A stretch of DNA of 64,000 nucleotides from Actinacidiphila sp. DG2A-62 (GCF_035825295.1 NZ_JAYMGI010000002.1:7764001-7828000), one strand, 5' to 3'. Numbered from the stretch's first letter, positions 44,177 through 53,612 are shown. Numbers and translations are program-made. The notes: generated by a model not told the origin, from the letters alone.

Positions 44177-44782
44177 CGCCGGCACCGGTCCGGCGGCGCC
44201 CGCGGCGCCCGCGGCGCCCTCCGCCGCCCCCGCCGAGGCGACCGCGTCCCCCGTGCCTGTCGCGTCTCCCGCCCCCGCCGCGCCGGAACCGGGAATTACG
44301 CGGACGGGGGCCGGGCCCGGGGCTCGGGTCGGCCGGAGCCGGTCGGCTCGGTCGGCGGGCGGCATCCCGGGCACCTCCGGAGGCTGCTGGACTACGGCTG
44401 ACTGGCTGGCTGACCGGCTGACCGGCCGGCCGACTCGCGGCGGCCGGCTGCCGCCTGCTCCGGCCGACTGCGGCCGGAGCAGGCCCGATCGCGAGCGGAC
44501 CGCGATCGGACGCGGCACGCGGACCGCGGCCTCACGGGCCGCCGCGAGGGACGTCATCGCAGCTTACGCGGGATCTGGCGCGTTGTGGCAGGTGGCTGGC
44601 ACGTTCTGTCCTCCCATGACCGCGGTGTCCGGTACATGATCAGGTGTGCGGCCGGTGTGCCGCGGGCGCCCGCACGGGGGAGTGGCGGGACAGCGGGGGA
44701 GAGCCGGTGCGGGCCGCGGCAGCCGTCCGTACCGGCTCCGCCTCGGCGGCGCCCGTCGCCGGCCCGGCCGGCGGTCCCCGGG
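44177..44782. other. Intergenic region between the TetR and AraC genes
   Basis: About 600 bases. It contains the tandem hairpins at 44453-44509 and a region of GGCTGACC-like repetition at 44400-44450. No convincing gene. Confidence 0.45.
44453..44509 (-). terminator. Tandem hairpins, likely TetR terminator
   Basis: Perfect stem 44453-44466/44471-44484 (14 bp, ACTG loop), directly followed by 44485-44493/44501-44509 (9 bp). They lie between the minus-strand TetR gene and the AraC operon. Confidence 0.6.
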
Positions 44783-45412
44783 TCAGCGGTCCAGCCAGTG
44801 GGCGCGGCCCAGGCTGATGATCCGCATGCGCAGCCGCGCGGCCCGCACGATGCGCTCGTGCGCCGCCGGGTCCCCGGGGTCCGCGTCGAGGAACGCCGCG
44901 GCGGTCATGACCATGTGGTCGACGTAGAGCTGCGCGAGTATCAGCAGCTCGTCGGGCTGCCAGCCGGCCGAGGCGGGCTGGGCCGCCAGACCGGCCGCCA
45001 CCTCGTCGGCGAACCGGTCCAGCTCGGCCGCGATGGCCTCGCGCACCGGCCGTACCCCGCCGTAGCGCTCGCGGGCGATGAAGCGGATGTGCGGCCGGTG
45101 CTCCACGGCGTACGCGGCGGTGATCGCCACGGTGCGGTCGATGATGTCCGCGGAGTCGCCGGACCCCGCCAGCACGTCGCGGACCATCGAGTGCAGGCTG
45201 CCCAGCGACTCGGCGACCAGGGCGACCCCGAGGTCGGCCATGCCGGGGAAGTGCCGGTAGAACGCCGCGGGGGAGACGCCCACCTCGCGGGTCAGCTCGC
45301 GCAGCCCCAGGCTGCTGAGGTTCTGGTGCTCCAGCAGCCGCAGGCCGGCGTCCAGCAGGGACTGGCGGGTCTGCTGCTTCTGCGCCTGGCGGACGCCGGG
45401 AGTGTGACTCAT
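44783..45412 (-). CDS. TetR-family transcriptional regulator
   Basis: 209 aa. HTH at ~14-60 (QTRQSLLDAGLRLLEHQNLSSLGLRELTREVGVSPAAFYRHFP, seen in pieces), and an all-helical ligand domain. The LGLRELTREVGVSPAAFYRHF pattern is like regulators of fatty-acid genes. Divergent from a small membrane-protein gene, with matching CAGT(A/G)AACAAC repeats at both starts (45419-45429 and 45477-45487), suggesting it controls both directions. TTTACT -10 lies ~8 nt before the ATG. Confidence 0.9.
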   Translation of the reverse strand: MSHTPGVRQAQKQQTRQSLLDAGLRLLEHQNLSSLGLRELTREVGVSPAAFYRHFPGMADLGVALVAESLGSLHSMVRDVLAGSGDSADIIDRTVAITAAYAVEHRPHIRFIARERYGGVRPVREAIAAELDRFADEVAAGLAAQPASAGWQPDELLILAQLYVDHMVMTAAAFLDADPGDPAAHERIVRAARLRMRIISLGRAHWLDR

Positions 45413-45418
45413 GTCATT

Positions 45419-45487
45419 CAGTAAACAACCGTTCTCCGACTCTCGCCAGTCCGTGCCCGGCGTAGACTGGAGAAGTCAGTGAACAAC
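45419..45487. promoter_or_regulatory. TetR divergent control region with direct repeats
   Basis: CAGTAAACAAC (45419-45429) and CAGTGAACAAC (45477-45487), 58 bp apart, near the two start points. TAGACT at 45463-45468 could be the plus-strand -10. Confidence 0.6.
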
Positions 45488-45526
45488 TGTGAGCTGAAAA
45501 CTCAACTCCTCGGAGATGCAGCAGAC

Positions 45527-45679
45527 ATGAGCCTCGTCGTCCTCCTTCTCGGCATGGGCGTCCTGATGGGCGCCGCCGCCCACACCTCGCTCACCGTCTT
45601 CACCGTCGCGGCCGCGGTCATCGCCGCGTGGCTGGTCGGCTTCGCGGTCCGCGAGCGGATCGGCCGCCACCGCGGCTGA
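45527..45679 (+). CDS. Small membrane protein
   Basis: 50 aa from the ATG at 45527 (MSLVVLLLGMGVLMGAAAHTSLTVFTVAAAV then a basic tail RERIGRHRG); a GTG at 45479 would add 16 non-hydrophobic residues. One or two membrane segments. GGAG lies a little far upstream. Divergent from TetR and probably its target. Function unknown, though I recall similar streptomycete proteins. Confidence 0.72.
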   Translation: MSLVVLLLGMGVLMGAAAHTSLTVFTVAAAVIAAWLVGFAVRERIGRHRG

Positions 45680-45762
45680 GACCCGCCGCCGAGCCGGCCG
45701 GCCGAGCGCCCGCGGCGCCCGCCGATCCCGCCCGTCCACCACCGTCCTCGGAAGGGAACACC

Positions 45763-46110
45763 GTGAACACCGCAACGCACCCGGCCCCCGCCTCCGCCAA
45801 GGCGTCCACCGACGCGCCCGGCAAGGCGTCCACCGACGCACCCGCCAAGGCCGCCCTGTCCGCCGCCGAGCGCGGCCGCCGCGACGCCGACGGCATGGCC
45901 GTCGCGTCCTTCCTGCTCGGCCTGCCCGGCCTGCTCGTCATGAACATCGTGCTCGGCCCGGCCGCGATCGTCCTGGCGGTCACCGCGTACGCGCGCGGCA
46001 CCCGCCGCCGGGGCCGCGCGCTGCTCGGCCTGGCGCTCGGCGTCGCCGACCTGGTGGTCCTCGTCGCACTGACCATCGCCGACCACGGCGTCCTGTGGTC
46101 CTTCAGCTGA
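45763..46110 (+). CDS. DUF4190-type membrane protein
   Basis: 115 aa from the GTG at 45763 (AAGGGA upstream). An Ala/Lys/Thr head with a duplicated KASTDAP, then a two-helix DUF4190 core (MAVASFLLGLPGLLVMNIVLGPAAIVLAVTAY, RGRALLGLALGVADLVVL). Follows the small membrane gene by 83 nt, so probably the same transcript under TetR. Confidence 0.8.
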   Translation: MNTATHPAPASAKASTDAPGKASTDAPAKAALSAAERGRRDADGMAVASFLLGLPGLLVMNIVLGPAAIVLAVTAYARGTRRRGRALLGLALGVADLVVLVALTIADHGVLWSFS

Positions 46111-46152
46111 CCCGGCCGGCCGAGCCGGCCTGCTCCGGCCGCGCCGGGCCGG

Positions 46153-47637
46153 TCAGCCGAGGTCGATCGCCGGGTACAGCGGGAAGCCCGCGACCAGGTC
46201 GGCGGCCTGCCCGGCGATCCGCTCGGCCAGGCCGTCGGCCAGCACGTAATTGGCCTTCGACAGGCCGCCCTTGGCAGCCGGGGCCGCGCTCGTCCCGGAC
46301 AGCACCGCGTCGATCAGGTCGGCGATCTCGTCCATCTCCGCGGTCCCCAGCCCCCGCGTGGTCAGCGCGGGCGTGCCGATCCTGATGCCGGAGGTGTACC
46401 AGGCGCCGTTCGGGTCCTGCGGCACCGAGTTGCGGTTGGTGACGATGCCCGACTCCAGCAGCGCCGCCTCCGCCTGGCGGCCGGTCAGACCGTACGAGGA
46501 CACGTCGATGAGCACCAGGTGGTTGTCCGTGCCGCCGGTCACCAGCTTCGCCCCGCGCTTCAGCAGCCCCTCGGCCAGCGCCCGCGAGTTGTCGACGATC
46601 GCCTGCGCGTAGGAGCGGAACTCCGGCCGCGCCGCCTCGGCCAGCGCCACCGCCTTCGCCGCCATCACGTGCGGCAGCGGGCCGCCCAGCACCATCGGGC
46701 AGCCGCGGTCGACGTGCTCGGCCAGCGTGTCGTCGCACAGCACCATGCCGCCGCGCGGGCCGCGCAGCGACTTGTGCGTGGTGGTGGTGACGATGTTCGC
46801 GTGCGGCACCGGGTCGAAGTCGCCGGTCAGCACCTTGCCCGCGACCAGGCCCGCGAAGTGCGCCATGTCCACCATCAGCGTCGCGCCGACCTCGTCGGCG
46901 ATCTCGCGCATGATCCGGAAGTTGACCAGCCGCGGGTACGCCGAGTAGCCGGCGACGATGATCAGCGGGCGGAACTCGCGGGCGCTCGCGCGCAGCGCGT
47001 CGTAGTCCACCAGGCCGGTGCGCGGGTCGGTGCCGTAGCTGCGCTGGTCGAACATCTTGCCCGAGATGTTGGGCCGGAAGCCGTGGGTGAGGTGGCCGCC
47101 GGCGTCCAGGGACATGCCCAGCATGCGCTGGTTGCCGAAGGCCGCGCGCAGCTTCGCCCAGTCCTGCTCGGACAGGTCGTTGACCTGCCGCACGCCGGCC
47201 TCGGCGAGCGCCGGGGCCTCCACCCGCTGGGAGAGCACCGCCCAGAACGCGACCAGGTTCGCGTCGATCCCCGAGTGCGGCTGCGCGTACGCGTGCGCGG
47301 CGCCGAAGACGCTCTTGGCGTGCTCGGCGGCCAGCGACTCGACGGTGTCCACGTTGCGGCAGCCGGCGTAGAAGCGGCGGCCGACGGTGCCCTCGGCGTA
47401 CTTGTCGCTGAACCAGTTGCCCATCGCCAGCAGCACGGCGGGCGAGGCGTAGTTCTCGCTCGCGATCAGCTTGAGCATCTCGCGCTGGTCGGTCAGCTCC
47501 GCCGCGATCGCGTCGGCGACGCGCGGCTCGACGCCGCGGATCACGTCCAGCGCGCTGCGGAAGGCGGTGGACTCGGTGGTACGGCCGTCCGCCGCATCGG
47601 CGGCGGGCGGTGCGGTGAGGTCGTGCTGCTGCGCCAT
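46153..47637 (-). CDS. glyA: Glycine/serine hydroxymethyltransferase
   Basis: 494 aa. Converts serine and tetrahydrofolate to glycine and methylene-THF with PLP. Core: [31 protein letters not shown] Asp257 (MVDMAHFAG), Schiff-base Lys289 ([14 protein letters not shown]), and [15 protein letters not shown]. It belongs to the longer actinobacterial form (~480 aa rather than ~420), with an N-terminal extension and an insertion of ~40 residues after [21 protein letters not shown] lies before the ATG. A ZTP riboswitch precedes it, fitting a role in one-carbon supply for purines. Confidence 0.93.
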   Translation of the reverse strand: MAQQHDLTAPPAADAADGRTTESTAFRSALDVIRGVEPRVADAIAAELTDQREMLKLIASENYASPAVLLAMGNWFSDKYAEGTVGRRFYAGCRNVDTVESLAAEHAKSVFGAAHAYAQPHSGIDANLVAFWAVLSQRVEAPALAEAGVRQVNDLSEQDWAKLRAAFGNQRMLGMSLDAGGHLTHGFRPNISGKMFDQRSYGTDPRTGLVDYDALRASAREFRPLIIVAGYSAYPRLVNFRIMREIADEVGATLMVDMAHFAGLVAGKVLTGDFDPVPHANIVTTTTHKSLRGPRGGMVLCDDTLAEHVDRGCPMVLGGPLPHVMAAKAVALAEAARPEFRSYAQAIVDNSRALAEGLLKRGAKLVTGGTDNHLVLIDVSSYGLTGRQAEAALLESGIVTNRNSVPQDPNGAWYTSGIRIGTPALTTRGLGTAEMDEIADLIDAVLSGTSAAPAAKGGLSKANYVLADGLAERIAGQAADLVAGFPLYPAIDLG

Positions 47638-47665
47638 GGCTGTCCTCCGGTCGCGGTACGGGACG

Positions 47666-47745
47666 GCCCAGGCGCACGGCACATATGTCTTGGACGAGCC
47701 GCTCCCCGATGGTTGAACCCATCCCTGCGCGCCAGTCACGGCTCG
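47666..47745 (-). ncRNA. ZTP (pfl) riboswitch upstream of glyA
   Basis: Reading the minus strand from 47745: P1 strand CGAGCCG, then UGACUGGCG, a hairpin GAUGG-GUUCAA-CCAUC, the conserved CGGGGAGC, the P1 partner CGGCUCG, a variable linker, and the conserved GCGCCUGGGC that pairs back to GGCGC as the pseudoknot. This order and these motifs match the pfl/ZTP riboswitch, which senses the folate-stress alarmone ZMP/ZTP and switches on one-carbon genes. It ends 28 nt before the glyA ATG, close to the ribosome binding site. Confidence 0.88.
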
Positions 47746-47914
47746 CGCCGAGCTTATCGCGTCCCGCTCGCGGTCGCTCCGGCTGCCCGGACGCCGGGCG
47801 CCGACCACCAGGAGCGCGCGGGGGAACCGCGCCCCCCGCGGTGAACGTCCGGCGTCTAGGCTGCCGGGAGGGGCGACCGGGCCGAAGGGCCGTGACCGGG
47901 AGAGGGGAGCGCAC

Positions 47915-48973
47915 GTGAGGGAGTCCGTGCGGGAGCACGTCACCGCCGGGGTCGGCGTCATCGACCTGGACCGCCCGAGCGCGCTGAACGCGCTGGACCT
48001 GGCCATGGTGCGGCGGATGACCGACACGCTGACGCGCTGGCGCGCCGACCCCGCGGTCCGCTCGGTGGTGGTGCGCAGCACCTCGCCGAAGGCGTTCTGC
48101 GCCGGCGGCGACATCCGGGCGATGCGCGACGCCGGGATGGCCGGCGACGACGCCGCGGTCCGGACGTACTTCTCCGAGGAGTACGCCCTTGACCTGCTGA
48201 TCGCGCGCTACCCCAAGCCGTACACCGCGCTGATCGACGGCTACGCGATGGGCGGCGGCCTCGGCATCTCGGTGCACGGGTCGGCGCGGGTGGTGACCGA
48301 ACGCGCGTCGCTGGCCATGCCGGAGAGCGCGATCGGCTTCTTCCCCGACATCGGCGCCAGCTACTTCCTGCCCCGGCTGCCCGGCGCGGTCGGCCGGTGG
48401 CTCGGGCTGACCGGCACCCGGATCGGCGGTGCGGCCGCCGTGGAGTGCGGGCTGGCCACCCACTACGTGCCCGCGGCCGAACTGCCGGCGCTGGAGGCCG
48501 GCTTGCTCGGCGGCGGGGAGCCGGCCGCCACGCTGGACCTCTTCGCCGCGCCCGCGCCCGTCTCGGAGATCGCCGGGCGCCGCGCCGTGATCGACCGCTG
48601 CTTCGGCGCGCCGGACCTGGCCGGGGTGCGCGAGCGGCTGGCCGCGGAGGCGGGGGGCACCGAGACCGGGGGCACCGAGGCGGGGGGCGCCGAGACCGGG
48701 GGCGCCGAGGCGGGGGGCGCCGAGACCGGGGGCGCCGAGGAGGACCGGGAGTGGGCCGCGGAGACACTCGCCGTGCTCGACGGCGCCTCGCCGATGAGCC
48801 TGCGGATCACCTGGGACCTGCTGCGCGCCGGCGAGGGCGCGACGCTGGAGGACTGCCTCGCCCGCGAGCTGGAGCTGGCCGTACGGACCGCGCGCGAGCC
48901 GGACTTCCACGAGGGCGTGCGCGCGCTGCTGGTGGACAAGGACCGCAGACCTGCCTGGTCGTCGCGCGGGTAG
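47915..48973 (+). CDS. Enoyl-CoA hydratase/3-hydroxyisobutyryl-CoA hydrolase-family protein
   Basis: 352 aa from the GTG with GAGGGGAG upstream. Crotonase fold: [33 protein letters not shown] (oxyanion hole), [15 protein letters not shown] and [19 protein letters not shown]. The Glu and Asp positions and length favour the hydrolase (ECH_2) group of valine degradation. Between the two halves is a low-complexity insert (~245-275) encoded by a 30-bp repeat (48647-48736). Confidence 0.88.
   Translation: MRESVREHVTAGVGVIDLDRPSALNALDLAMVRRMTDTLTRWRADPAVRSVVVRSTSPKAFCAGGDIRAMRDAGMAGDDAAVRTYFSEEYALDLLIARYPKPYTALIDGYAMGGGLGISVHGSARVVTERASLAMPESAIGFFPDIGASYFLPRLPGAVGRWLGLTGTRIGGAAAVECGLATHYVPAAELPALEAGLLGGGEPAATLDLFAAPAPVSEIAGRRAVIDRCFGAPDLAGVRERLAAEAGGTETGGTEAGGAETGGAEAGGAETGGAEEDREWAAETLAVLDGASPMSLRITWDLLRAGEGATLEDCLARELELAVRTAREPDFHEGVRALLVDKDRRPAWSSRG
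48647..48736 (+). repeat. 30-bp tandem repeat x3 in the crotonase-family gene
   Basis: Three in-frame units starting GAGGCGGGGGGC, each encoding 10 residues of the type EAGGxETGGx. It is inserted in an otherwise conserved protein. Confidence 0.9.
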
Positions 48974-49092
48974 CTCAATATGTGAGACCGAGGTGTCAGA
49001 ATACGGACCGGGCGGCGTAGGGTGACGCCAGGTCCGCCGGCCGTGCGCGCCCGCGGGACCGCCGACGACGACGTCACGACGATTGGAGCGCC

Positions 49093-49833
49093 ATGCCCCG
49101 GGAATGGGACGCGCGGACCTACGACTCGCTGCCGCTGCCGCACCTGGGATGGGGCCTGCGGACCCTGGGCAGGCTCCCCTTGCGCGGCGACGAACGGGTC
49201 CTCGACGCGGGCTGCGGCACCGGGCGGGACACCGAGGGCCTGCTCGACCGGCTGCCGTCCGGCAGGGTGGTCGCCGTGGACGGGTCGGTCCGGATGCTGG
49301 ACCAGTTGCGCGAGCGGCTGGCCTGCCGGCTGGACCGGGTCGACGTGGTGCACGCCGACCTGACCCGGCCGCTGCCCTTCGACGGAACGGTCGACGCGGT
49401 GTTCAGCGTGGCGGCCTTCCACTGGATCGAGGACCACGACGCGCTCTTCGCCTCGCTGGCCTCCCGGATGCGCGCCGGCGCCCGCCTGGTCAGCGACTGC
49501 GGCGGTCGCGGCAACATCGCCGCGGTGAACGCGGCGGTCGCCGAGGTGCGCGGCGCCGCGCCCGGCGGCTGGGAGTTCGCGGGCGTGGCGGACACCGAAC
49601 GCCGGCTGGCCGCCGCCGGCTTCACCGACGTCGAGGTGCGGCTGCGGCCCGACCCGGCCCGCTTCGAGCCGGGCGAGCAGCTGGAGTCGTTCCTGGCCAC
49701 GGTGATCCTGGGCCCCGATCTCGACCGGCTGCCGGCCGAGGAGCACGAGCCGTTCGTCAAGGCGGTCGCGGCCCGGCTCGCCGAACCGGTCGTGGACTAC
49801 GTCCGGCTGGAGATCTCCGCGGTCAGGGCGTAG
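49093..49833 (+). CDS. Class I SAM-dependent methyltransferase
   Basis: 246 aa. Rossmann methyltransferase with motif I VLDAGCGTGRDTEGL, then VVAVDGSVRMLDQ, HADLTRPLPFDGTVDAVFSVAAFHWIEDHDALF. It resembles trans-aconitate methyltransferases; the acceptor is unknown. GGAG lies before the ATG. Followed by the divergent-function LacI gene on the same strand 187 nt later. Confidence 0.9.
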   Translation: MPREWDARTYDSLPLPHLGWGLRTLGRLPLRGDERVLDAGCGTGRDTEGLLDRLPSGRVVAVDGSVRMLDQLRERLACRLDRVDVVHADLTRPLPFDGTVDAVFSVAAFHWIEDHDALFASLASRMRAGARLVSDCGGRGNIAAVNAAVAEVRGAAPGGWEFAGVADTERRLAAAGFTDVEVRLRPDPARFEPGEQLESFLATVILGPDLDRLPAEEHEPFVKAVAARLAEPVVDYVRLEISAVRA

Positions 49834-50019
49834 CCGGGCGGCCGGGAAGACCCGGCGGCGGCTGTGCGTTCAGCGTTGTTAAGGTGTGATCGTTCGCCCG
49901 GCCGACCTCCGCACGCGCTCTGCCCCGCACCGCGGCGCCCCACGCGTGCCCCCACGTGCACGCCCTCTGCCCGCCTGCCCGCCGGCTCCTCGCGCGGGCC
50001 CGCATCCGCCCGAGGCCGT

Positions 50020-51057
50020 ATGAGCCCGCAGAAGCGTCCCACCATCGCCGACATCGCGGCGGCCGCAGGTGTGTCCAAGGGCGCGGTCTCCTACGCGCTC
50101 AACGGCAAGCCGGGCGTCTCGGAGCAGACCCGCGCGCGCGTGCTGGAACTGGCCGCGCGGATGGGCTGGCACCCCAGCAGCGCCGCCCGCGCGCTGTCCG
50201 ACGGCCGGTCCGGCGCGATCGGCCTGGTCGTGGACCGACCCGCGTGGGTGCTCGGCATCGAGCCGTTCTTCACCCAGCTGATCTCCGGCGTGCAGGCGCA
50301 GTTGGCCGGTACGGGCACCGCGCTGATGCTCCAGGTGACCGAGGACGCGGCGGCCGAGGAGGCCGCCTACCGGCGCTGGTGGGGCGAGCGGCGGGTGGAC
50401 GGCGTGCTGCTGGTGGACCTGCGCGAGGACGACCCGCGGCTCGGCCTGCTGGCCGAACTGGGCCTGCCCGCCGTAGTCGTGGGACACGCCGACCCCGCGC
50501 CGGGCCGTCCCTCGGTCTGGCTGGACGACGGCGCCGCGGTCCGCGAGGTGCTCGCCTACCTCGCCGCCATGGGACACCGCAGGATCGCCAGAGTCGCCGG
50601 CCCCGCGCACTTCGTGCACACCCGCGAGCGCGGCGAGGACTTCGCCGCCGCGGCCGGCGAACTGGACCTGTCGGAAGTGCGGTGCGTGCACGCCGACTAC
50701 TCCGGCGACGAGGGCGCCCGCGCCACCCGCCGGCTGCTGTCCGGCGCGAACCGGCCGACCGCGGTGGTCTACGACAACGACGTGATGGCCGTCGCCGCGC
50801 TCGGCGTGGCGCAGGAGATGGGCATCGCGGTCCCCGGCGAACTGTCCGTCGTCGCCTGGGACGACAGCGAGCTGTGCCGGCTGGTGCACCCCGCGCTGAC
50901 CGCGGTCAGCCGCAGCGTCCCCGACTACGGGCGGCGCGTCGCGGCGGCGCTGCTCGCGCTGATCGACGGCGAGGACGTGCCCGACACCCGGCTCGACGCG
51001 CCGGTCCTGGTGCCGCGCGGCAGCACCGCGCCCGCCGCGGCCCGCGCCCGCCGCTGA
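50020..51057 (+). CDS. LacI-family repressor, probable regulator of GH30
   Basis: 345 aa. HTH at ~7-28 (TIADIAAAAGVSKGAVSYALNGKPGVS). Effector domain with GLVVDRPAWVLGIEPFF, VDGVLLVDLREDDPRLG and AVVYDNDVMAVAALGVAQEMG, closing in LTAVSRSVPDYGRRVA. It lies directly upstream of the GH30 gene, whose promoter is flanked by TGAAACAA-type repeats that do not look like CebR sites, so this protein probably reads those. Confidence 0.9.
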   Translation: MSPQKRPTIADIAAAAGVSKGAVSYALNGKPGVSEQTRARVLELAARMGWHPSSAARALSDGRSGAIGLVVDRPAWVLGIEPFFTQLISGVQAQLAGTGTALMLQVTEDAAAEEAAYRRWWGERRVDGVLLVDLREDDPRLGLLAELGLPAVVVGHADPAPGRPSVWLDDGAAVREVLAYLAAMGHRRIARVAGPAHFVHTRERGEDFAAAAGELDLSEVRCVHADYSGDEGARATRRLLSGANRPTAVVYDNDVMAVAALGVAQEMGIAVPGELSVVAWDDSELCRLVHPALTAVSRSVPDYGRRVAAALLALIDGEDVPDTRLDAPVLVPRGSTAPAAARARR

Positions 51058-51069
51058 CCGCGCGACCCT

Positions 51070-51180
51070 CCGCGTTCCGGCGTTCCGGCGCACCGGCGCA
51101 CCGGCGGGGCGACTGTAGCGGCGTTCCGGCGTTCCGGCGGGGGCGGCTGTAGTGGCGCACCCGGTACCGGCGCACCGGCC
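51070..51180 (+). repeat. Short GTTCCGGC/GCACCGGC repeat region
   Basis: About ten degenerate 9-10-bp units arranged in two larger copies, each followed by CTGTAG. Just downstream of the LacI stop. Confidence 0.6.
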
Positions 51181-51225
51181 GTAACGGCTCCGCGCAGGTC
51201 ACCGGCCAACCCCGGCGGCCTGCCC

Positions 51226-51338
51226 GTTGTTTCACGGTGTTTCAGGTGTCCGAAGCGTGTCCGACGCCTTGACGTCCCGTGATGCGCGCGAGTTAAATCA
51301 CGTCGCGATATAAGGCGTGAAACAAGTCGTGAAACAAC
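51226..51338 (+). promoter_or_regulatory. GH30 promoter with two TGAAACAA-type operators
   Basis: Promoter TTGACG (51269-51274), 18-bp spacer, TTAAAT (51293-51298). Upstream site GTTGTTTCACGGTGTTTCA at 51226-51244; downstream site at 51317-51338 is the reverse arrangement, GTGAAACAAGTCG followed by TGAAACAAC. One lies at about -70, the other at about +20, suited to repressor looping. Confidence 0.72.
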
Positions 51339-51470
51339 CGTGCGGGCCCCCTCGCCGCACGGCGCTTCGCGTCACTCGTGCGCGGTCGTCCGTGCCGGCC
51401 CCGCCCACCAGGGCGGCCCGGCGCGCCCCCGTGCCCCCCACCGAGAATCCGCCGAGAAAGGCGACGACCC

Positions 51471-53375
51471 ATGAGCGCAGCCCCCCACGGCCGCCGGCCG
51501 CGGCGGCGCACGCGGCGCATCCTGCTCGGGATGCTCACCGCGGGCGCCGCGGCCCTCACCCCGGTGCTGGCCCTGTCCGCCACCGCCCACGCCGCCGGCG
51601 AGAGCGTGCAGGTGTACCTCACCACCACCAGCGACTCCGGCGGCCGCAACGTCGTCAAGGGACTGGAGCAGCAGGCCCCGATCAGCTTCGCCTCGGGCAC
51701 CGGCGGCTCCGGCCAGAACGTCACGGTCGACGAGAACACCGCCTACCAGCAGTTCACCGGCGCCGGCGCGTCCTTCACCGACACCGCCGCGTACCTGATG
51801 AACTCCAGCGGCGCGCTGTCCGCGAGCACCCGCAACACCGTCATGACCAAGCTCTTCGACCCGGTCAACGGCATCGGCATCGACTTCCTGCGCAACCCGA
51901 TGGGCGCCTCCGACCTGGCCCGCTCCAACTACACCTACGACGACATGCCGTCCGGCCAGACCGACCCGAGCCTGGCGCACTTCTCCATCGCGCACGACCA
52001 GACCGACGTGCTGCCGCTGACCAAGCAGGCCAAGCAGCTCAACCCGGCGCTGAAGGTGATGGGGACGCCCTGGACCCCGCCGCCGTGGATGAAGGACAAC
52101 GGCTCCTACGTGCACGGCTGGCTGCAGTCGCAGTACTACGCCGCCTACGCGCAGTACTTCGTGAAGTACATCCAGGCCTACCAGGCGGCCGGCGTGCCCA
52201 TCGACTACGTCTCCGCGCAGAACGAGCCGACCGTCGGCGGCGACTACCCGGGCGCCGACTGGAACGGCTCGGGCCTGGCCTACTTCACCAAGAACGACCT
52301 GCTGCCCGCGCTGCACGGCGCGAACCTGTCCACCAAGGTGCTGGCGCTGGACTGGAACCCCGACTCCTACGCCTCCTTCGCTGCGCCCACCGTGGACGAC
52401 GCCTCGATCCGCAACGACCCCAACTTCGGCGGCATCGCCTGGCACGGCTACGAGGGCAGCGTCAGCACCCAGACCGACATCCACAACCAGTACCCGAACG
52501 TGCCCTCCTTCGACACCGAGCACTCCGGCGGGACGTGGATCGGCAACCAGCAGAAGGAGGACATGGAGAACCTGATCGACTACACCCGCAACTGGGGCCA
52601 GAGCTGGGTCAAGTGGAGCCTGGCCGTCGACCAGAACATGGGCCCGCACAACGGCGGCTGCGGCACCTGCACCGGACTGATCACCGTGCACAACGGCGAC
52701 AGCCGCAGCGGGCAGGTCGACTACACCATCGAGTACTACACGATGGGCCACCTCACCAAGTTCGTGAAGCCCGGCGCCCACCGGATCGACTCCGGCGACA
52801 ACTCCACCATCCGCAACGTCGCGTGGAAGAACCCCGACGGCTCCAAGGCGCTCATCGCCTACAACGAGTCCGCCTCGGCGCAGCAACTGCGCGTCAACTG
52901 GGGCAACGAGAACTTCGCCTACACCCTGCCGGCCGGCGCCTCGGCGACCTTCACCTGGTCCGGCACCCAGGGCTCCGGCACCGGCACCGGCCACACCGGC
53001 GCCATCACCGGCTACGGCGGCAAGTGCGTGGACGTCGCGGGCGGCGCCAACGCCAACGGCACCGCGGTCCAGCTCTACGACTGCAACGGCACCGCCGCGC
53101 AGGCGTGGACCGCCTCCGGGGCCACCCTGCAGGCGCTCGGCAAGTGCATGGACGTGACCGCCGCGGGCACCGCGGACGGCACACAGGTGCAGCTCTACGA
53201 CTGCAACGGCACGGCGGCCCAGCAGTGGACGAGAGGCTCCGGCGGCACGCTGGTGAACACCGGCTCCGGCAAGTGCCTGGACGCCACGGGACCCAGCTCC
53301 GCCAACGGCACCCGGCTGCAGATCTGGACCTGCACCGGAGGGGCCAACCAGCAGTGGACGGCGCCGGCCGCCTGA
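51471..53375 (+). CDS. Secreted GH30 glucanase with C-terminal ricin-type lectin module
   Basis: 634 aa. Signal peptide (~1-42, basic head RRPRRRTRR). GH30 barrel with side beta-structure (~45-500): QQFTGAGASFTDTAAYLMN, acid/base Glu252 in SAQNEPTVGG, nucleophile Glu350 in FDTEHSGGTW. A Gly/Thr linker, then a ricin B/CBM13 trefoil (~508-634) with three CVDVAGG/CMDVTAAG/CLDATGP repeats and QxW motifs. Related enzymes are endo-beta-1,6-glucanases or glucosylceramidase-like; fungal cell-wall glucan is a likely target. AAAGG lies before the ATG. Controlled by the dual repeats upstream. Confidence 0.9.
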   Translation: MSAAPHGRRPRRRTRRILLGMLTAGAAALTPVLALSATAHAAGESVQVYLTTTSDSGGRNVVKGLEQQAPISFASGTGGSGQNVTVDENTAYQQFTGAGASFTDTAAYLMNSSGALSASTRNTVMTKLFDPVNGIGIDFLRNPMGASDLARSNYTYDDMPSGQTDPSLAHFSIAHDQTDVLPLTKQAKQLNPALKVMGTPWTPPPWMKDNGSYVHGWLQSQYYAAYAQYFVKYIQAYQAAGVPIDYVSAQNEPTVGGDYPGADWNGSGLAYFTKNDLLPALHGANLSTKVLALDWNPDSYASFAAPTVDDASIRNDPNFGGIAWHGYEGSVSTQTDIHNQYPNVPSFDTEHSGGTWIGNQQKEDMENLIDYTRNWGQSWVKWSLAVDQNMGPHNGGCGTCTGLITVHNGDSRSGQVDYTIEYYTMGHLTKFVKPGAHRIDSGDNSTIRNVAWKNPDGSKALIAYNESASAQQLRVNWGNENFAYTLPAGASATFTWSGTQGSGTGTGHTGAITGYGGKCVDVAGGANANGTAVQLYDCNGTAAQAWTASGATLQALGKCMDVTAAGTADGTQVQLYDCNGTAAQQWTRGSGGTLVNTGSGKCLDATGPSSANGTRLQIWTCTGGANQQWTAPAA

Positions 53376-53612
53376 TCGGCCGCCGGGGGAGCGGGAGGAG
53401 CCGGAGGAGCCGGAGGTACCGTTTCGTCGGCTGATGTTCCGCCCGACGTTGACCCAAGTGGCCCTGCGCGGGTGGGAGCAACCGTGACCTGACGCCTACT
53501 CTTGACGAGCCGTCCCGTGCCGCCGCCGCGTGCCGCCGCCTCCCGCGGCGGCACGCCTGGCGCGTACGGGCGTCTCGTACGCCGCGCCCGCTCACGCGAC
53601 GAGGAGAGTCCG

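Larger units (their letters stand above)
51058..51470. other. Intergenic region between LacI and GH30
   Basis: About 410 bases. Repeats of GCGTTCCGGC/GCACCGGC at 51070-51180, then the GH30 control region at 51226-51338, then a 130-nt leader. No gene seen. Confidence 0.55.

Noticed and set aside
51070-51180. Possible CRISPR-like repeat
   Set aside because: Units of 9-10 bp, degenerate and without spacers.
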